Shown in pieces: positions 27,093 through 36,430 of a stretch of 64,000 nt of DNA. Origin of the DNA: Lysobacterales bacterium (GTDB lineage Bacteria; Pseudomonadota; Gammaproteobacteria; Xanthomonadales; SZUA-36); assembly GCA_014238945.1 (NCBI GenBank), contig JABAAB010000026.1, forward strand, positions 1 to 64,000. The letters run 5' to 3'. Position 1 is the first letter of the stretch; every line of letters starts with the position of its first letter. The notes beneath the pieces were generated by a model. The model ran no database searches. It had not been told where the DNA came from and worked only from the letters and a program-made list of their open reading frames with translations. The translations under genes and the position numbers were made by a program.

Positions 27093-28145
27093 TTAGTCAA
27101 GTCCAGGCACGCGTCTTGATTTCACCATCAAAGAGACCCCCAGGATCATCAGGAACATTGGGTAAAACGGTATCAACGGGGAGTATGGGATAAATGGATC
27201 AACGAATTTTATGACTTCGAATCCATACATGAATTCGAAAACCTGAGGACTCCAGATTCGAGCAAAACTGATGCCTGTCATGCCAACGACAAGCGCGGCA
27301 AAACCCAAGGTCAAAAATAGTGACGCAGAACTACCATCGGTGGATGATGATCCTGCCGATTGTTTTGAGCGTTTCTTGCTCCACGCAGCCAGTCGTAGCC
27401 CCCAGGCCAGGAAGCCACCCCAGTAATAAACGTAGTCGATAAAAAGCGCTGGGGATTCATAGACGAAAAGGTTGTACCAGTACGCGATCCACGCATAACA
27501 CCACAACCAGTAGATTCCGGTCCTGTGCAGGAGCTTCCACTGTTTCGGGGTGAGGCGACTACGGCCAAATTTGAATGAAGTCAGCACCATAGCGATGAGC
27601 AATGTGTAACTCGAAACGCCTTCAACAACATCGCTGAGCACATAAACTTCGCTGAGGTAATACTCCGAATGTACTGTAACCAGCCACAAAATAAATGTAA
27701 GTTGCCAGCCCATAGCGACTGCGAAACCAAGCCCTATGAATTTTCGATTGCGCAACAGCCAGCGACTAAACGCTCCGGGAAATAATACCTGCACTGAGGA
27801 TGCAGCAAACGCCACGAACAATAACGGCACTGCATGACGTACCGAAAGCTGAATCATCGAAGAAACACCTTTGGCGCTGGTCAGATCGACGCGCACCATG
27901 GCCATCACCATTACAGCGGATATCGGTATCGTTATGAGCCACCACAGGTTCCAGCCATTGATGATTCTGGATTTCAGTAATTCGTTTAGACCTGTACCCA
28001 TAGGTTTTGTAGTCGTATGATTGCCGATGAAGTGTAGCAGCGTTGAGACCTGATCAAGTATCTGGTCGCGCTTCAGCCTCACCAGTTCGAGGCTGCGTGC
28101 ACTTATTGGGCAATTACGTGGTGAACAGCCAGTGTTTTTGTCCAT
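27093..28145 (-). CDS. Polytopic membrane protein, ferric-reductase-like
   Basis: The product, 350 residues from the ATG at 28145, has about seven to eight hydrophobic segments. A histidine-rich middle resembles ferric-reductase-like transmembrane domains: VHSEYYLSEV, then LTPKQWKLLHRTGIYWLWCYAW. The LHRTGIY block is typical for the second haem-ligand helix of that superfamily. A soluble NAD or flavin domain is not fused. The hydrophobic core begins only after residue 65, so a start at M49 (28001) is also possible; neither site has a clear ribosome motif. The gene is divergent from the 2-hydroxyacid oxidase. Its C-terminus abuts the rhamnosidase remnant. Exact function is unknown. Confidence 0.65.
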   Translation of the reverse strand: MDKNTGCSPRNCPISARSLELVRLKRDQILDQVSTLLHFIGNHTTTKPMGTGLNELLKSRIINGWNLWWLITIPISAVMVMAMVRVDLTSAKGVSSMIQLSVRHAVPLLFVAFAASSVQVLFPGAFSRWLLRNRKFIGLGFAVAMGWQLTFILWLVTVHSEYYLSEVYVLSDVVEGVSSYTLLIAMVLTSFKFGRSRLTPKQWKLLHRTGIYWLWCYAWIAYWYNLFVYESPALFIDYVYYWGGFLAWGLRLAAWSKKRSKQSAGSSSTDGSSASLFLTLGFAALVVGMTGISFARIWSPQVFEFMYGFEVIKFVDPFIPYSPLIPFYPMFLMILGVSLMVKSRRVPGLD

Positions 28146-28175
28146 CTATGAGGAGGGCACCATCAGGAGTGTAGC

Positions 28176-28245
28176 CCAACAGACCAACTGGTCCGCGCCA
28201 ATATTTTGTTGGTGCACCGGTGTGAGCCCACAGAGATCACTGGTC
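28176..28245. promoter_or_regulatory. Palindrome cluster between divergent genes, candidate operator
   Basis: The gap between the membrane-protein gene and the FMN oxidase gene holds GACCAACTGGTC (28182-28193, 5-bp arms), overlapping palindromes GGTGCACC (28211-28218) and CACCGGTG (28215-28222), and a second ACTGGTC at 28239-28245. CCAACA (28176-28181) and TGTTGG (from about 28207) form outer arms. TGGT/ACCA arms are typical for GntR-type regulators of lactate genes. The regulator is not in the window. Confidence 0.35.
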
Positions 28246-28291
28246 ATGAAGACTATTGTTGCTCATGGCATTAGCTAATCGGAGCTGTAAC

Positions 28292-29434
28292 ATGAAAGCA
28301 GTCTCAGTTGCGGATTACAGGATAATTGCGAAAAAACGGGTGCCGCACTTCCTGTTCGAATACCTTGATGGGGGCTCCTTCGCAGAGACAACTAAAGAAC
28401 GCAACAATTCCGACCTCGAATCGATTGCGTTAAGGCAGCGGGTATTGCGGGACGTATCCGAAATAGACACCCGTGTCGAGTTGTTTGGTCACAGCTATGA
28501 AATGCCCGTCGCGCTGGCGCCGGTTGGTATTGCCGGAATGTATGCGCGGCGAGGGGAGGTACAGGCAGTCCGGGCGGCAGAGGCCGCCGGTGTGCCGTTT
28601 TCCCTGTCGACGGTCAGTGTCTGTCCCATTGAAGAGGTATCCAGGGTTGCCAGCAAACCATTCTGGTTCCAGCTTTATATGATCCGGGATCGCTCGTTCA
28701 TGCGTGATTTGCTGGCCAGGGCGAGCGAAGCGAACTGTTCCGCGTTGATCTTCACGGTGGATTTGCCGGTTCCGGGTTCGCGCTACCGTGATTATCGCTC
28801 TGGCCTGGCAGGAGAAAGCCGGTTATCAGGCAATATCCGCCGGATTGCCCAGTCCCTGTTAAGACCCCACTGGGCTTGGGACGTCGGCATTCTTGGCAGA
28901 CCGCATCAGCTCGGAAATATTGCTCCGGTGCTGAACAGGGACAGTGGGCTTGAAGACTTCCTGGCCTGGATAGGAAAGAGTTTCGATCCTTCGGTTTCCT
29001 GGCAGGACCTTGAATTCGTGCGGGATAACTGGGACGGACCCATCATAATCAAGGGCATTCTGGATCCCGACGATGCTCGCCAGGCCGCCACCCTGCAGTT
29101 AGACGCTTTGGTTGTATCGAATCATGGTGGTCGTCAACTCGATGGCGTTAGCTCTTCCGTAAAAGCTCTTCCCGGAATTGTAGATGCGGTGGGAGATCAA
29201 ATGGATGTACTCGTTGATGGTGGCATCAGTTCCGGGCTCGATGTTGTGCGAATGCTGGCAATGGGGGCGAAATCAGTTTTGTTGGGCAGAAGCTGGGTCT
29301 ACGCTCTCGCTGCAAATGGCCAGGTGGGGGTGGAACACGTGCTTGAATTGATCCATAAGGAAATGTTGGTTGCGATGGCTTTAACCGGGTGCAGGTCAAT
29401 GGCCGAAATTGACACTGGTGTATTGAATTCGTGA
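28292..29434 (+). CDS. FMN-dependent alpha-hydroxy-acid oxidizing protein (LldD-like)
   Basis: This family oxidises L-lactate, mandelate or glycolate to the 2-keto acid with FMN. The 380-residue protein shows the family pattern: AVSVADYRIIAKKRVPHFLFEYLDGG at the N-terminus (split here as VADYRIIAKKRVP and FEYLDGG), PVALAPVGIAGMY, FQLYMIRDR, and the active-site block SNHGGRQLDG with the catalytic His. DGGISSGLDVVRMLAMGAKSV follows for FMN phosphate binding. The ATG at 28292 is chosen because GGAG lies about ten bases upstream; 12 codons further up are open but have no ribosome site. It could import electrons into the respiratory chain at the membrane. The exact acid is undetermined. The downstream SSS carrier may supply it. 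Confidence 0.9.
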   Translation: MKAVSVADYRIIAKKRVPHFLFEYLDGGSFAETTKERNNSDLESIALRQRVLRDVSEIDTRVELFGHSYEMPVALAPVGIAGMYARRGEVQAVRAAEAAGVPFSLSTVSVCPIEEVSRVASKPFWFQLYMIRDRSFMRDLLARASEANCSALIFTVDLPVPGSRYRDYRSGLAGESRLSGNIRRIAQSLLRPHWAWDVGILGRPHQLGNIAPVLNRDSGLEDFLAWIGKSFDPSVSWQDLEFVRDNWDGPIIIKGILDPDDARQAATLQLDALVVSNHGGRQLDGVSSSVKALPGIVDAVGDQMDVLVDGGISSGLDVVRMLAMGAKSVLLGRSWVYALAANGQVGVEHVLELIHKEMLVAMALTGCRSMAEIDTGVLNS

Positions 29435-29634
29435 TCAGCATTTGGCCAGGCAAACACCCTGCCATTCTGCAGGACATTACGCAAACTCATCCCAGTGGGC
29501 ATTATTGGTAAATTCAGTATTGTTTGTGGACGAAATAGGGCGCTTGGATGGTGAAGCTGTTCAAAACTCTGCAATTTCGGCGAATTAGCGTTTAGACTGT
29601 GTGAACTCGAATATGACCAGGAAGAAAGGCACAT

Positions 29635-31410
29635 ATGGACCTGTTTACTGTAACCATCAGCATTAGTATTCTGATCTATATTGCGATCGGCAGTTATGCC
29701 GGACGCGGCATAAAAAAGCTGGATGATTACTTTGTCGCCGGACGGCGCGCGCCAACGCTTCTGATCCTGGGAACCCTGGTGGCCAGTGTCATGAGTACGG
29801 CCATCTTCATGGGCGAGGCTGCCTTTACCTACGATGGTCAGTTTGGCGCATATTTGCTGTTTCCCGGAATCGCCGTAACCGGCTATATGCTCGGTGCATT
29901 GTTTTTTGGCGTCTATTTACGTCGCAGCCGTGCACCCACTGTGGCTGACTTTTTTGGACAACGTTTTCAGAGCCGTCGTTTGCAACAGTTTGCCGGGTTC
30001 ACCATTATTCTGGGTCTGGGTGGCTACCTGCTGATCGTCACGCAGGGCGCGGCCATTTTGCTCGCCGATCTCACCGGTCTTGAGTTTGTCACGAGCCTGT
30101 TCGTCGCCTGGTTCAGCTACACGTTGTTTACCATGTATTCAGGCTCCAAGGGTGTGATCATCACCGATACGCTGATGTTCTTGTTGTTCATGGGTGCAAC
30201 CGTCGTATTTGTGTTCTATATCGTCGATGGTTTTGGTGGCATCAGTACCGCGATCACGGAAATGGCACGCTTGGAAAGCAAGAAGGACATCGCCTCCTGG
30301 GTGGGTATAGTCGGTGAAGGCACCGACTGGCCAACGGCGCTGGATTACGTGATCTGGGCCGTGGTCATTGATATCTCCTGGGCCCTGGTTTACGCCGTCG
30401 GCCCGTGGCAGGCCAGCCGTCACCTGATGGCACGTAACGAGCACGTTGTTTTGCGTGCTGCCATCCTCGCAAGTTTCTGTGTGATTTTCTTGCAAATGCT
30501 GGTCTATGGTGCCGGTGGTCTGATCAACCTCGCCAACGAGAATATTACGCCCTCTGAAACGGTCCTGATCTGGGCCGCCCAAACGATGGTGCCGGAGATG
30601 CTGGGCGCTTTGCTGCTGGCGGGGATTATCGCTGCTGCGCTGTCGTCCGCTTCCACGTTCCTGTCACTGGTGGGCTTTAGTGTCAGTAATGATATGGGCA
30701 GCAAACCGCTGGCGCTTACCGTCAACGCAACCCGAAAAATCATGCTGGCCACCAGTGTGATCATACTGGTGTGTTGCTACTTTTTCCCACCTGATATTTT
30801 CTGGTTCATGTTGTTCATTGGCACCGTTTTCGGTTCCAGTTGGGGCCCGGTGGGCCTGATGAGCATCTGGAGCAAACGGATCACAAAGGATGCGGCTTTC
30901 TGGGGCATGGTCTCGGGATTCTTCATGAATGTGATACCGGCTACCATCGATTATCTGGGTATTTATCACATGCCGGAATATTATCCCGCGGTGATTGGCA
31001 CGGTGGTCAGCATCGTGGTCATTCTGGTTGTTTCTGCACGTGGAAAGGTCAGCCGGGAAGAAAAAATATACCGTATGCGTCTGCACCAGACACCGCCATC
31101 CGATATCGACCGGGTAAATACCATCAAAACCCTGTTGGCTCCACTGGGCCTGGTGGTTTACGGGTGTACCATGCCCGTGTTGTTGTTGAAGTATTACGTG
31201 ATTCCCTATCAGATCGGGACCGGTGAAATTCTCCCCGACGGCTCGCTGAACTGGGATACACCAGAGGCGCTGATTTCGCTGTCAGCCTTTGTGTTGCATG
31301 TTCCTCTTGCCCTTTTGGCCATGAAAATAATTTGGGGCCGTTATAGCCCGCAAAGCAGAAGAAATCAGAATATTTTGCGTCGGGCACAATCAGCATCCGG
31401 GAAAACCTGA
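29635..31410 (+). CDS. Sodium:solute symporter family protein
   Basis: This is the second SSS carrier of the window, 591 residues, with about 13 membrane helices. Landmarks are the N-terminal SYAGRGIKKLDDYFVAGRRAP, in which DDYFVAGR is the family signature, ATLVASVMSTAIFMGEA-type helix 2, and LLAGIIAAALSSASTFLSL, which holds the sodium-binding serines of helix 8. AAGGAA-like and GAAAGG sequence precedes the ATG at 29635. It follows the FMN oxidase by 200 bases on the same strand, so the two may share regulation, and lactate or another 2-hydroxy acid is a fair guess as substrate. The secreted amidase on the other strand is another possible partner. Confidence 0.9.
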   Translation: MDLFTVTISISILIYIAIGSYAGRGIKKLDDYFVAGRRAPTLLILGTLVASVMSTAIFMGEAAFTYDGQFGAYLLFPGIAVTGYMLGALFFGVYLRRSRAPTVADFFGQRFQSRRLQQFAGFTIILGLGGYLLIVTQGAAILLADLTGLEFVTSLFVAWFSYTLFTMYSGSKGVIITDTLMFLLFMGATVVFVFYIVDGFGGISTAITEMARLESKKDIASWVGIVGEGTDWPTALDYVIWAVVIDISWALVYAVGPWQASRHLMARNEHVVLRAAILASFCVIFLQMLVYGAGGLINLANENITPSETVLIWAAQTMVPEMLGALLLAGIIAAALSSASTFLSLVGFSVSNDMGSKPLALTVNATRKIMLATSVIILVCCYFFPPDIFWFMLFIGTVFGSSWGPVGLMSIWSKRITKDAAFWGMVSGFFMNVIPATIDYLGIYHMPEYYPAVIGTVVSIVVILVVSARGKVSREEKIYRMRLHQTPPSDIDRVNTIKTLLAPLGLVVYGCTMPVLLLKYYVIPYQIGTGEILPDGSLNWDTPEALISLSAFVLHVPLALLAMKIIWGRYSPQSRRNQNILRRAQSASGKT

Positions 31411-31457
31411 GTTCAGAAAGTGTGGAGGGAATTCGAGAGAAATTCTTTGGGGGTTTC

Positions 31458-31471
31458 GGGGTCAGTGTAAA
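31458..31471 (+). repeat. GGGGTCAGTGTAAA short repeat
   Basis: This is the best plus-strand copy of the element also seen on the minus strand at 4683-4696. It lies in the 228-base gap between the SSS and amidase genes. The rest of that gap shows nothing I recognise. Confidence 0.35.
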
Positions 31472-31638
31472 GTGCCGGGATCAAATGACAGGCATATCTT
31501 TATCAGGGGGCAGCGGTGGTTCGGGGTCGCTGCCCTGGTTTCCAAAATCAATTCAATCGTCTGCTCCTGGCCGGAAGCTGCCATTGGTTTTCTGATGGAG
31601 TGAATAGTCGCTATGCGCTTGAAAGCCGTCGTTCCTTG

Positions 31639-33441
31639 CTAGCCAAGCGTGGGTCTTTTGTTTGCGATACCGAGCGCAGCTTCGAGTGTGCGGCCGACGG
31701 CAACTAACTTTCCTTCCTCAAAGAGGTTGCTCCACAAAGAGACCGAGCGCGGAATTCGGTGCAGAGTATCGTCAGTGTCGTTTTCCGGGTGCTCGAACAG
31801 TGATCGTGAAGTGATTTCCTCAAATCCTGCGCGCATGGTGAGACAGGGTTGCCCGGTGAAGTTGGTAAGGCTAAGCATGGGGGTGCCGAAGCTCGGGCCG
31901 AAGACCACATCGACCTGCGAGAAAAATTCATGGGTGTCCTGCATTACCTTTCTGCGCAGTCTTTCTCCCTGCACAAAATCAACAGCGGAGAAATATCGGG
32001 CCTGCCGAAAACTGTTCGGCCATGCGTTATCAATCTGCCGTCGCAGGAGGTCATCGCGCCCGGACAAAGTCAGCTCTTCAAATGCGGCCGCAGACTCTAC
32101 GTCCAGGGCCCCCATGATTTCGCTTACGGGCAGATCTGGCAGATGAATTTCCCGAACTGTGGCGCCAATGTTCCTGATTGCTTCCAGCGTGGTGAGGTCG
32201 GTGGCTTTGACGTTCTCACCTTCAAACCAGCTCGGATCGTATCCGATCGTCAACTCAGCAACGGATTGTCGACCATCATAGGCAAATCCCTTATCGATTG
32301 AACCCGCGTCAAATTCGTCATAGCCGTTGAGGACACTGAGCACCATCGCGGTGTCTTCGGTATGGCGGCACATCGGACCAATCTTGTCGAGTGACCAGCA
32401 AAGTGCCATTGCACCCACACGAGAGACACGGCCGAATGTCGGGCGCAGGCCTGCCAAACCGTTGCGGTCAGCCGGTGAGACTATAGAACCAAGTGTTTCG
32501 GTGCCGATTCCGAATGAACAAAGGCCTGCAGCCGTTGCTGACCCGGATCCGGCTGAAGAACCGGAAGCGCCTTCCCTGGGGTTCCACGGATTACGGGTTT
32601 CACCACCAAACCAGACGTCGCCCCAGGCGAGCGCGCCGAGTGTGGTCTTTCCAAGCATGACAGCACCGGCTTCTCTTAAACGCCTGACAACAGCTCCGTC
32701 ACTTTTTGCAACCCGGTCTTTGAAAGGTTCTGCACCCCAGGTGGTTTTTATATTTGCCGTATCGAGAAGATCTTTGACGCCATAAGGGATGCCGTGCAAC
32801 GGCCCTCGATGCTGGCCGGTGACCCGTTCATGATCGGCCTGATCGGCTTGTTCCCGGGCCAGGTCAGCCGTTACCGTGACAAAGCACTCAAGCAATCCAC
32901 CGAAGCGTTCGATTCGTTCGAGGTAGATTTCAGTAAGTTCACGACTCGAGAGTTGACCTGTTGTCATCCAGTGGGCCTGCTGCTTGACGGAAGCAAAAGC
33001 AATGCTTTCCGCATCACCGGGAAGCGTTGCCATTGCCTCTTTGAACAGAATGAGTGAATCGTCCTGATCGGCATAATTGATGCCGGGCAAGCGCGGATCA
33101 AAACTCGTTGCCGGTTGCAATGTGATCGGAATTTCCTGATTGCGCCGGTCACCAAGCGACTTGATCTGCTGAGCGAAAAAACCGTCTTCGTCTTCTTCTG
33201 CAACTCCGCCGAGCATTTGACGGCGTTCGGCTTCCGAAAACTGCAGGCCAAAGAGTTTCTCTGCCTCGGCAAGTGTACGTTCTGTAATGCGTTCGTCGTA
33301 TCCCGCCCATAAATCGGTTGCGCTGGGGACTTCTGCGTCACCGCCGGACGTACAGGCGGAAAGGGCAGCGACGCCTCCACCGGCCAGTGCAGCGGCAAGA
33401 ATTCTACGTCGGTTGATAAGTACAGGATCGTTATCACTCAT
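31639..33441 (-). CDS. Amidase-signature family protein, exported lipoprotein
   Basis: Amidase-signature enzymes hydrolyse amide bonds with a Ser-cisSer-Lys triad. In this 600-residue protein the triad is Lys223 (GVKDLLDT), the cis-Ser in GSSAGS (Ser295, possibly Ser296) and the nucleophile Ser319 in GTETLGSI, all present. The N-terminus has Arg-rich NRRRILAAALAGGG and a lipobox LSAC (Cys30), so it is exported, perhaps by Tat, and lipid-anchored. The region 40-130 is an added segment before the catalytic domain, common in secreted members. The substrate, such as peptide amides or N-acyl amines, is unknown. It is convergent with the SSS carrier gene, with 228 bases between them. Confidence 0.9.
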   Translation of the reverse strand: MSDNDPVLINRRRILAAALAGGGVAALSACTSGGDAEVPSATDLWAGYDERITERTLAEAEKLFGLQFSEAERRQMLGGVAEEDEDGFFAQQIKSLGDRRNQEIPITLQPATSFDPRLPGINYADQDDSLILFKEAMATLPGDAESIAFASVKQQAHWMTTGQLSSRELTEIYLERIERFGGLLECFVTVTADLAREQADQADHERVTGQHRGPLHGIPYGVKDLLDTANIKTTWGAEPFKDRVAKSDGAVVRRLREAGAVMLGKTTLGALAWGDVWFGGETRNPWNPREGASGSSAGSGSATAAGLCSFGIGTETLGSIVSPADRNGLAGLRPTFGRVSRVGAMALCWSLDKIGPMCRHTEDTAMVLSVLNGYDEFDAGSIDKGFAYDGRQSVAELTIGYDPSWFEGENVKATDLTTLEAIRNIGATVREIHLPDLPVSEIMGALDVESAAAFEELTLSGRDDLLRRQIDNAWPNSFRQARYFSAVDFVQGERLRRKVMQDTHEFFSQVDVVFGPSFGTPMLSLTNFTGQPCLTMRAGFEEITSRSLFEHPENDTDDTLHRIPRSVSLWSNLFEEGKLVAVGRTLEAALGIANKRPTLG

Positions 33442-33758
33442 AGTCGGTTCCTGGATTGTTTAGAAGAGCCTGGATCAGCTTTGGCCAGCAAATGGTGCGC
33501 TGGCTGCCCACAGCACCTGCACGGTTTTCATCTGCCAGTCGGGTGCGTCAACGCGCTTGAACACCCCTTGCAACACCTGCGCAACGCACCAGGCAACCAC
33601 GACGTTTGCTACACCTGCCAAATGGAAATCTCGGTGTTTCATTTCACTGGAAATTGTCAACGGCTGGAATTATGTCTGCTATTGCTGTTAAGCATAGTTG
33701 CAAAGCCAAAAAATGCAAATAGCTTCAACGCGGAGGATCGCAGAATAGGGATTATGTG

Positions 33759-33917
33759 ATGGGCTACACTTGGCCGAAAGCGGAAGTTCTGAACGATCTT
33801 ACCCAGGACCCGGACCACGCACTGCTTTATGCCGAATGCAAAGAACGGTTGAACGATACCCTGACCACAACCGGTGACCCGCGTGTATCGGACTACGGTC
33901 AAGTGTGGGAAGATTAG
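33759..33917 (+). pseudogene. Sulfatase-like C-terminal remnant
   Basis: A 52-residue frame reads MGYTWPKAEVLNDL and continues to LTTTGDPRVSDYG and stop. The pattern of a helix followed by TGDPR is typical for the very end of many sulfatases. No catalytic part is found upstream: the 300 bases back to the amidase gene show no other sulfatase sequence. It seems a decayed relic. The short length limits certainty. Confidence 0.45.
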
Positions 33918-34032
33918 CCGCGTACACGGGGCATGATGCGGTATTTCCCGAAACCGGATAAAAGTGACTATGTAGTGCATCACAGTAGTTGCGGGATTCG
34001 GATGCGTCGCTGATTGATCTGGACAATATAAC

Positions 34033-36102
34033 TTGTTGCAAAATCGAACTTCTATTTCACTTGCCATTCTTGCAGGATACTGCGTCATCCACAGTGCGTT
34101 CGCGCAAGAAACGGTTGATTCAAATTACACCGTGGCCCTGCGCATAGAGATGCTTGAAGTTGCGCCCACGATTGATGGAGACATCGATGCAACAGAATGG
34201 CAGGACGCTGCGCTGATCGACCAGTCTTTCGTGCAGCACGAGCCGGATTTTGGAACGCCGTCGCCCTTCCGTACCGTGGTACGTATTGGCCAGACTGAGA
34301 CCGCTTTATACGTGGCCTTCGAATCCCATGACCCGGAAATTTCACGTCTTTCCACTGCGCGAACACAACGTGATGGTCGTCTGTCCCGCGATGACTCGGT
34401 GGCCGTTCTGCTCGATACCTTTGCGGATCAGCGCACCGCTTACCTGTTCCGCACCAACGCATTGGCTACCCAGCAGGATGGACGCATCGCTGACAATGGC
34501 CGCACCGTAGATATGCGCTGGGACGCAAGCTGGCGCACGGCATCACAACGCCATGCAGACCGCTGGACCGTTGAATTCGAAATTCCGCTTTCGATCCTGA
34601 AATTCACCACTGCTGCTGATGGCAGCTGGGGTGTCAATTTTGTACGTACGGTTCCCCGCCGGCTCGAGACATCGCTCTGGTCTGGTCCGTCCGAGGCCGT
34701 TTACAGGGTCTCGGGGTTTGGTGAATTGTATGGTCTCGACGTGCAGGCCCAGCAAGATCCATTCCAGTTCATACCCTACCTGCTGGCCTCACTCTCTGAC
34801 GGGCAGAGCACAGAACTTGAAATCGGTGCCGACATGCGTTGGCGGCCATCGAGCCGCCTGGGTGTTGACCTGACGGTTAATCCGGATTTTGCCCTGGTCG
34901 AGGCCGATGTGGAAACCATCAACCTGTCGCGTTTCGAGTTGAGTATTCCGGAAAAACGGCCGTTTTTCCTCGAAGGAAACGAGATGTACAACCAGCGGAT
35001 ACGCCAGTTTTACAGCCGTCGTATCGGTGACATTACCTGGGGCGCGAAGGCGAACGGAAAACTTTGGCACACCGATTTCTCAACCCTGGTGACTTCAGAG
35101 GACCTGCGAATCGAAGACACCGGTGTGTCAGATACAGCCAACTATGCGACGTTTCGCCTGCAGCAGAGTCTTTCCAGGGGTTCCAACGTGGGACTGTTGG
35201 TAGCAAACCGTGATTTCCAAAATGAAAACACCGGTACTGCCGGTCTGGACACGACAATGTTTTTTACCGACACACTCGGTATGACCGCCCAACTGATGCG
35301 TGTGCACGGACCAACCGCCGACGGCGGACTGGCGTGGTTCCTGCGTCCGTCGTGGGACACATCCACAAGCCACTTTCACATTCGCTATACCCACCTGGAT
35401 GAAGGCATCAGGGACGATATCAATACCATGGGATTTCTGCGCGACGATGATCGCAAGGAAGTCGACAGCAATGTATGGCATACCTTCTGGATCAGTGAAG
35501 GGCCGGTTGAGAAAGTGGATGCCTGGGTCAACTACAACCGTTACTGGAGCCAGGAGGGTGTGTTGCGCAGTTGGCGGGTCGATGCGGAAGTGGAGGCAGG
35601 GTTTCGCAATGGCTGGGAGATCGAGCTTCATCACGTCGACGAATTCAAACTGTTTGAGAAGGAGTTCCGTAATGACCGAACCACCCTGGAGGTCGGCTGG
35701 GATGGCCGGGATGGCCGGGCCTTTAAGGTGACTGCAGGAAAAGGGATCAACTACGACAATGACCTGAGCCTGTACGGTTTTGATATCCGCTGGCCCATTG
35801 GTGATCGCTGGCGTTTCTCCTATGAAGTAACACGTCTGCAACTGAAACCGGACCCGGACAATGAAGCGACCACGATTCATGTGTTTGATGTCCTGTATGC
35901 GCTACACGCGGATTTGTACCTCAAGGCGTTCTGGCAAACCAATTCTGCGATTGACAAGGAAAATATCCAGATATTGGGAGTGTGGCGGTTTCAGCCGCCT
36001 TTTGGCTCGCTTCAGGTGGCCTATCAGCGTGGCACATCCGAGCAGGGTGAGGAATCGCAGCAGGGTGACACTTTTTTTACCAAGTTTTCGTGGGTTTTTT
36101 GA
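34033..36102 (+). CDS. DUF5916 outer-membrane protein with N-terminal CBM9-like domain
   Basis: The 689-residue protein has a signal peptide ending HSAFAQ, an N-terminal carbohydrate-binding-family-9-like domain (PTIDGDIDATEWQDA, VRIGQTETALYVAF, DSVAVLLDTFADQR), then the DUF5916 region with DLTVNPDFALVEAD and the invariant-looking SIPEKRPFFLEGNEM. The C-terminal half has alternating aromatic strands ending in Phe (FSWVF), as in outer-membrane beta-barrels. A CBM9 domain on a barrel suggests surface binding of a glycan or peptide, and such proteins sit beside peptidase and hydrolase genes in marine bacteria. The start is a TTG (33-base or next codon), as no ATG is in place; the ribosome site is poor. 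It looks intact. Confidence 0.85.
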   Translation: MLQNRTSISLAILAGYCVIHSAFAQETVDSNYTVALRIEMLEVAPTIDGDIDATEWQDAALIDQSFVQHEPDFGTPSPFRTVVRIGQTETALYVAFESHDPEISRLSTARTQRDGRLSRDDSVAVLLDTFADQRTAYLFRTNALATQQDGRIADNGRTVDMRWDASWRTASQRHADRWTVEFEIPLSILKFTTAADGSWGVNFVRTVPRRLETSLWSGPSEAVYRVSGFGELYGLDVQAQQDPFQFIPYLLASLSDGQSTELEIGADMRWRPSSRLGVDLTVNPDFALVEADVETINLSRFELSIPEKRPFFLEGNEMYNQRIRQFYSRRIGDITWGAKANGKLWHTDFSTLVTSEDLRIEDTGVSDTANYATFRLQQSLSRGSNVGLLVANRDFQNENTGTAGLDTTMFFTDTLGMTAQLMRVHGPTADGGLAWFLRPSWDTSTSHFHIRYTHLDEGIRDDINTMGFLRDDDRKEVDSNVWHTFWISEGPVEKVDAWVNYNRYWSQEGVLRSWRVDAEVEAGFRNGWEIELHHVDEFKLFEKEFRNDRTTLEVGWDGRDGRAFKVTAGKGINYDNDLSLYGFDIRWPIGDRWRFSYEVTRLQLKPDPDNEATTIHVFDVLYALHADLYLKAFWQTNSAIDKENIQILGVWRFQPPFGSLQVAYQRGTSEQGEESQQGDTFFTKFSWVF

Positions 36103-36430
36103 CGGAGTCCCGGATTCCCGAACGCTCATGTCGGTATGTTGAGCACACGTGCCCTTTTAGGCTTACACGTTTGCGTGCGGCGTTGTGCATGAATCAGGCT
36201 GTTCTTGCCTATAATCAGTTTATGGATAAAAATATTCTTCTGATCCAGGTAATGAGTATCTTCCCAGGATGTGGCATATTGACATCGCCATCACGCAACA
36301 TATTGGCAGCACGATGTTTAGGCGGGTTGGAGCGCCAGGCCAAGCATGCTACCACCTGCCTGATCGAGTTTCTGGCCGGCGGCAACGACTACAACCAAGC
36401 GAACAGGACAACAACCATGACTGAATCGTT
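36103..36430. other. Intergenic region before gnd with a TATAAT box
   Basis: The 328 bases hold no gene I can support. TATAAT lies at 36210-36215, with no good -35 at 16-18 bases. It is the best -10 candidate for gnd but would leave a leader of about 210 bases. An open frame across the gap has poor codon use and no ribosome site. Confidence 0.3.

Noticed and set aside
33657..34088. Minus-strand frame of 143 codons
   Set aside because: It runs antisense to the sulfatase tail and the start of the DUF5916 gene and has no ribosome site or known motif.
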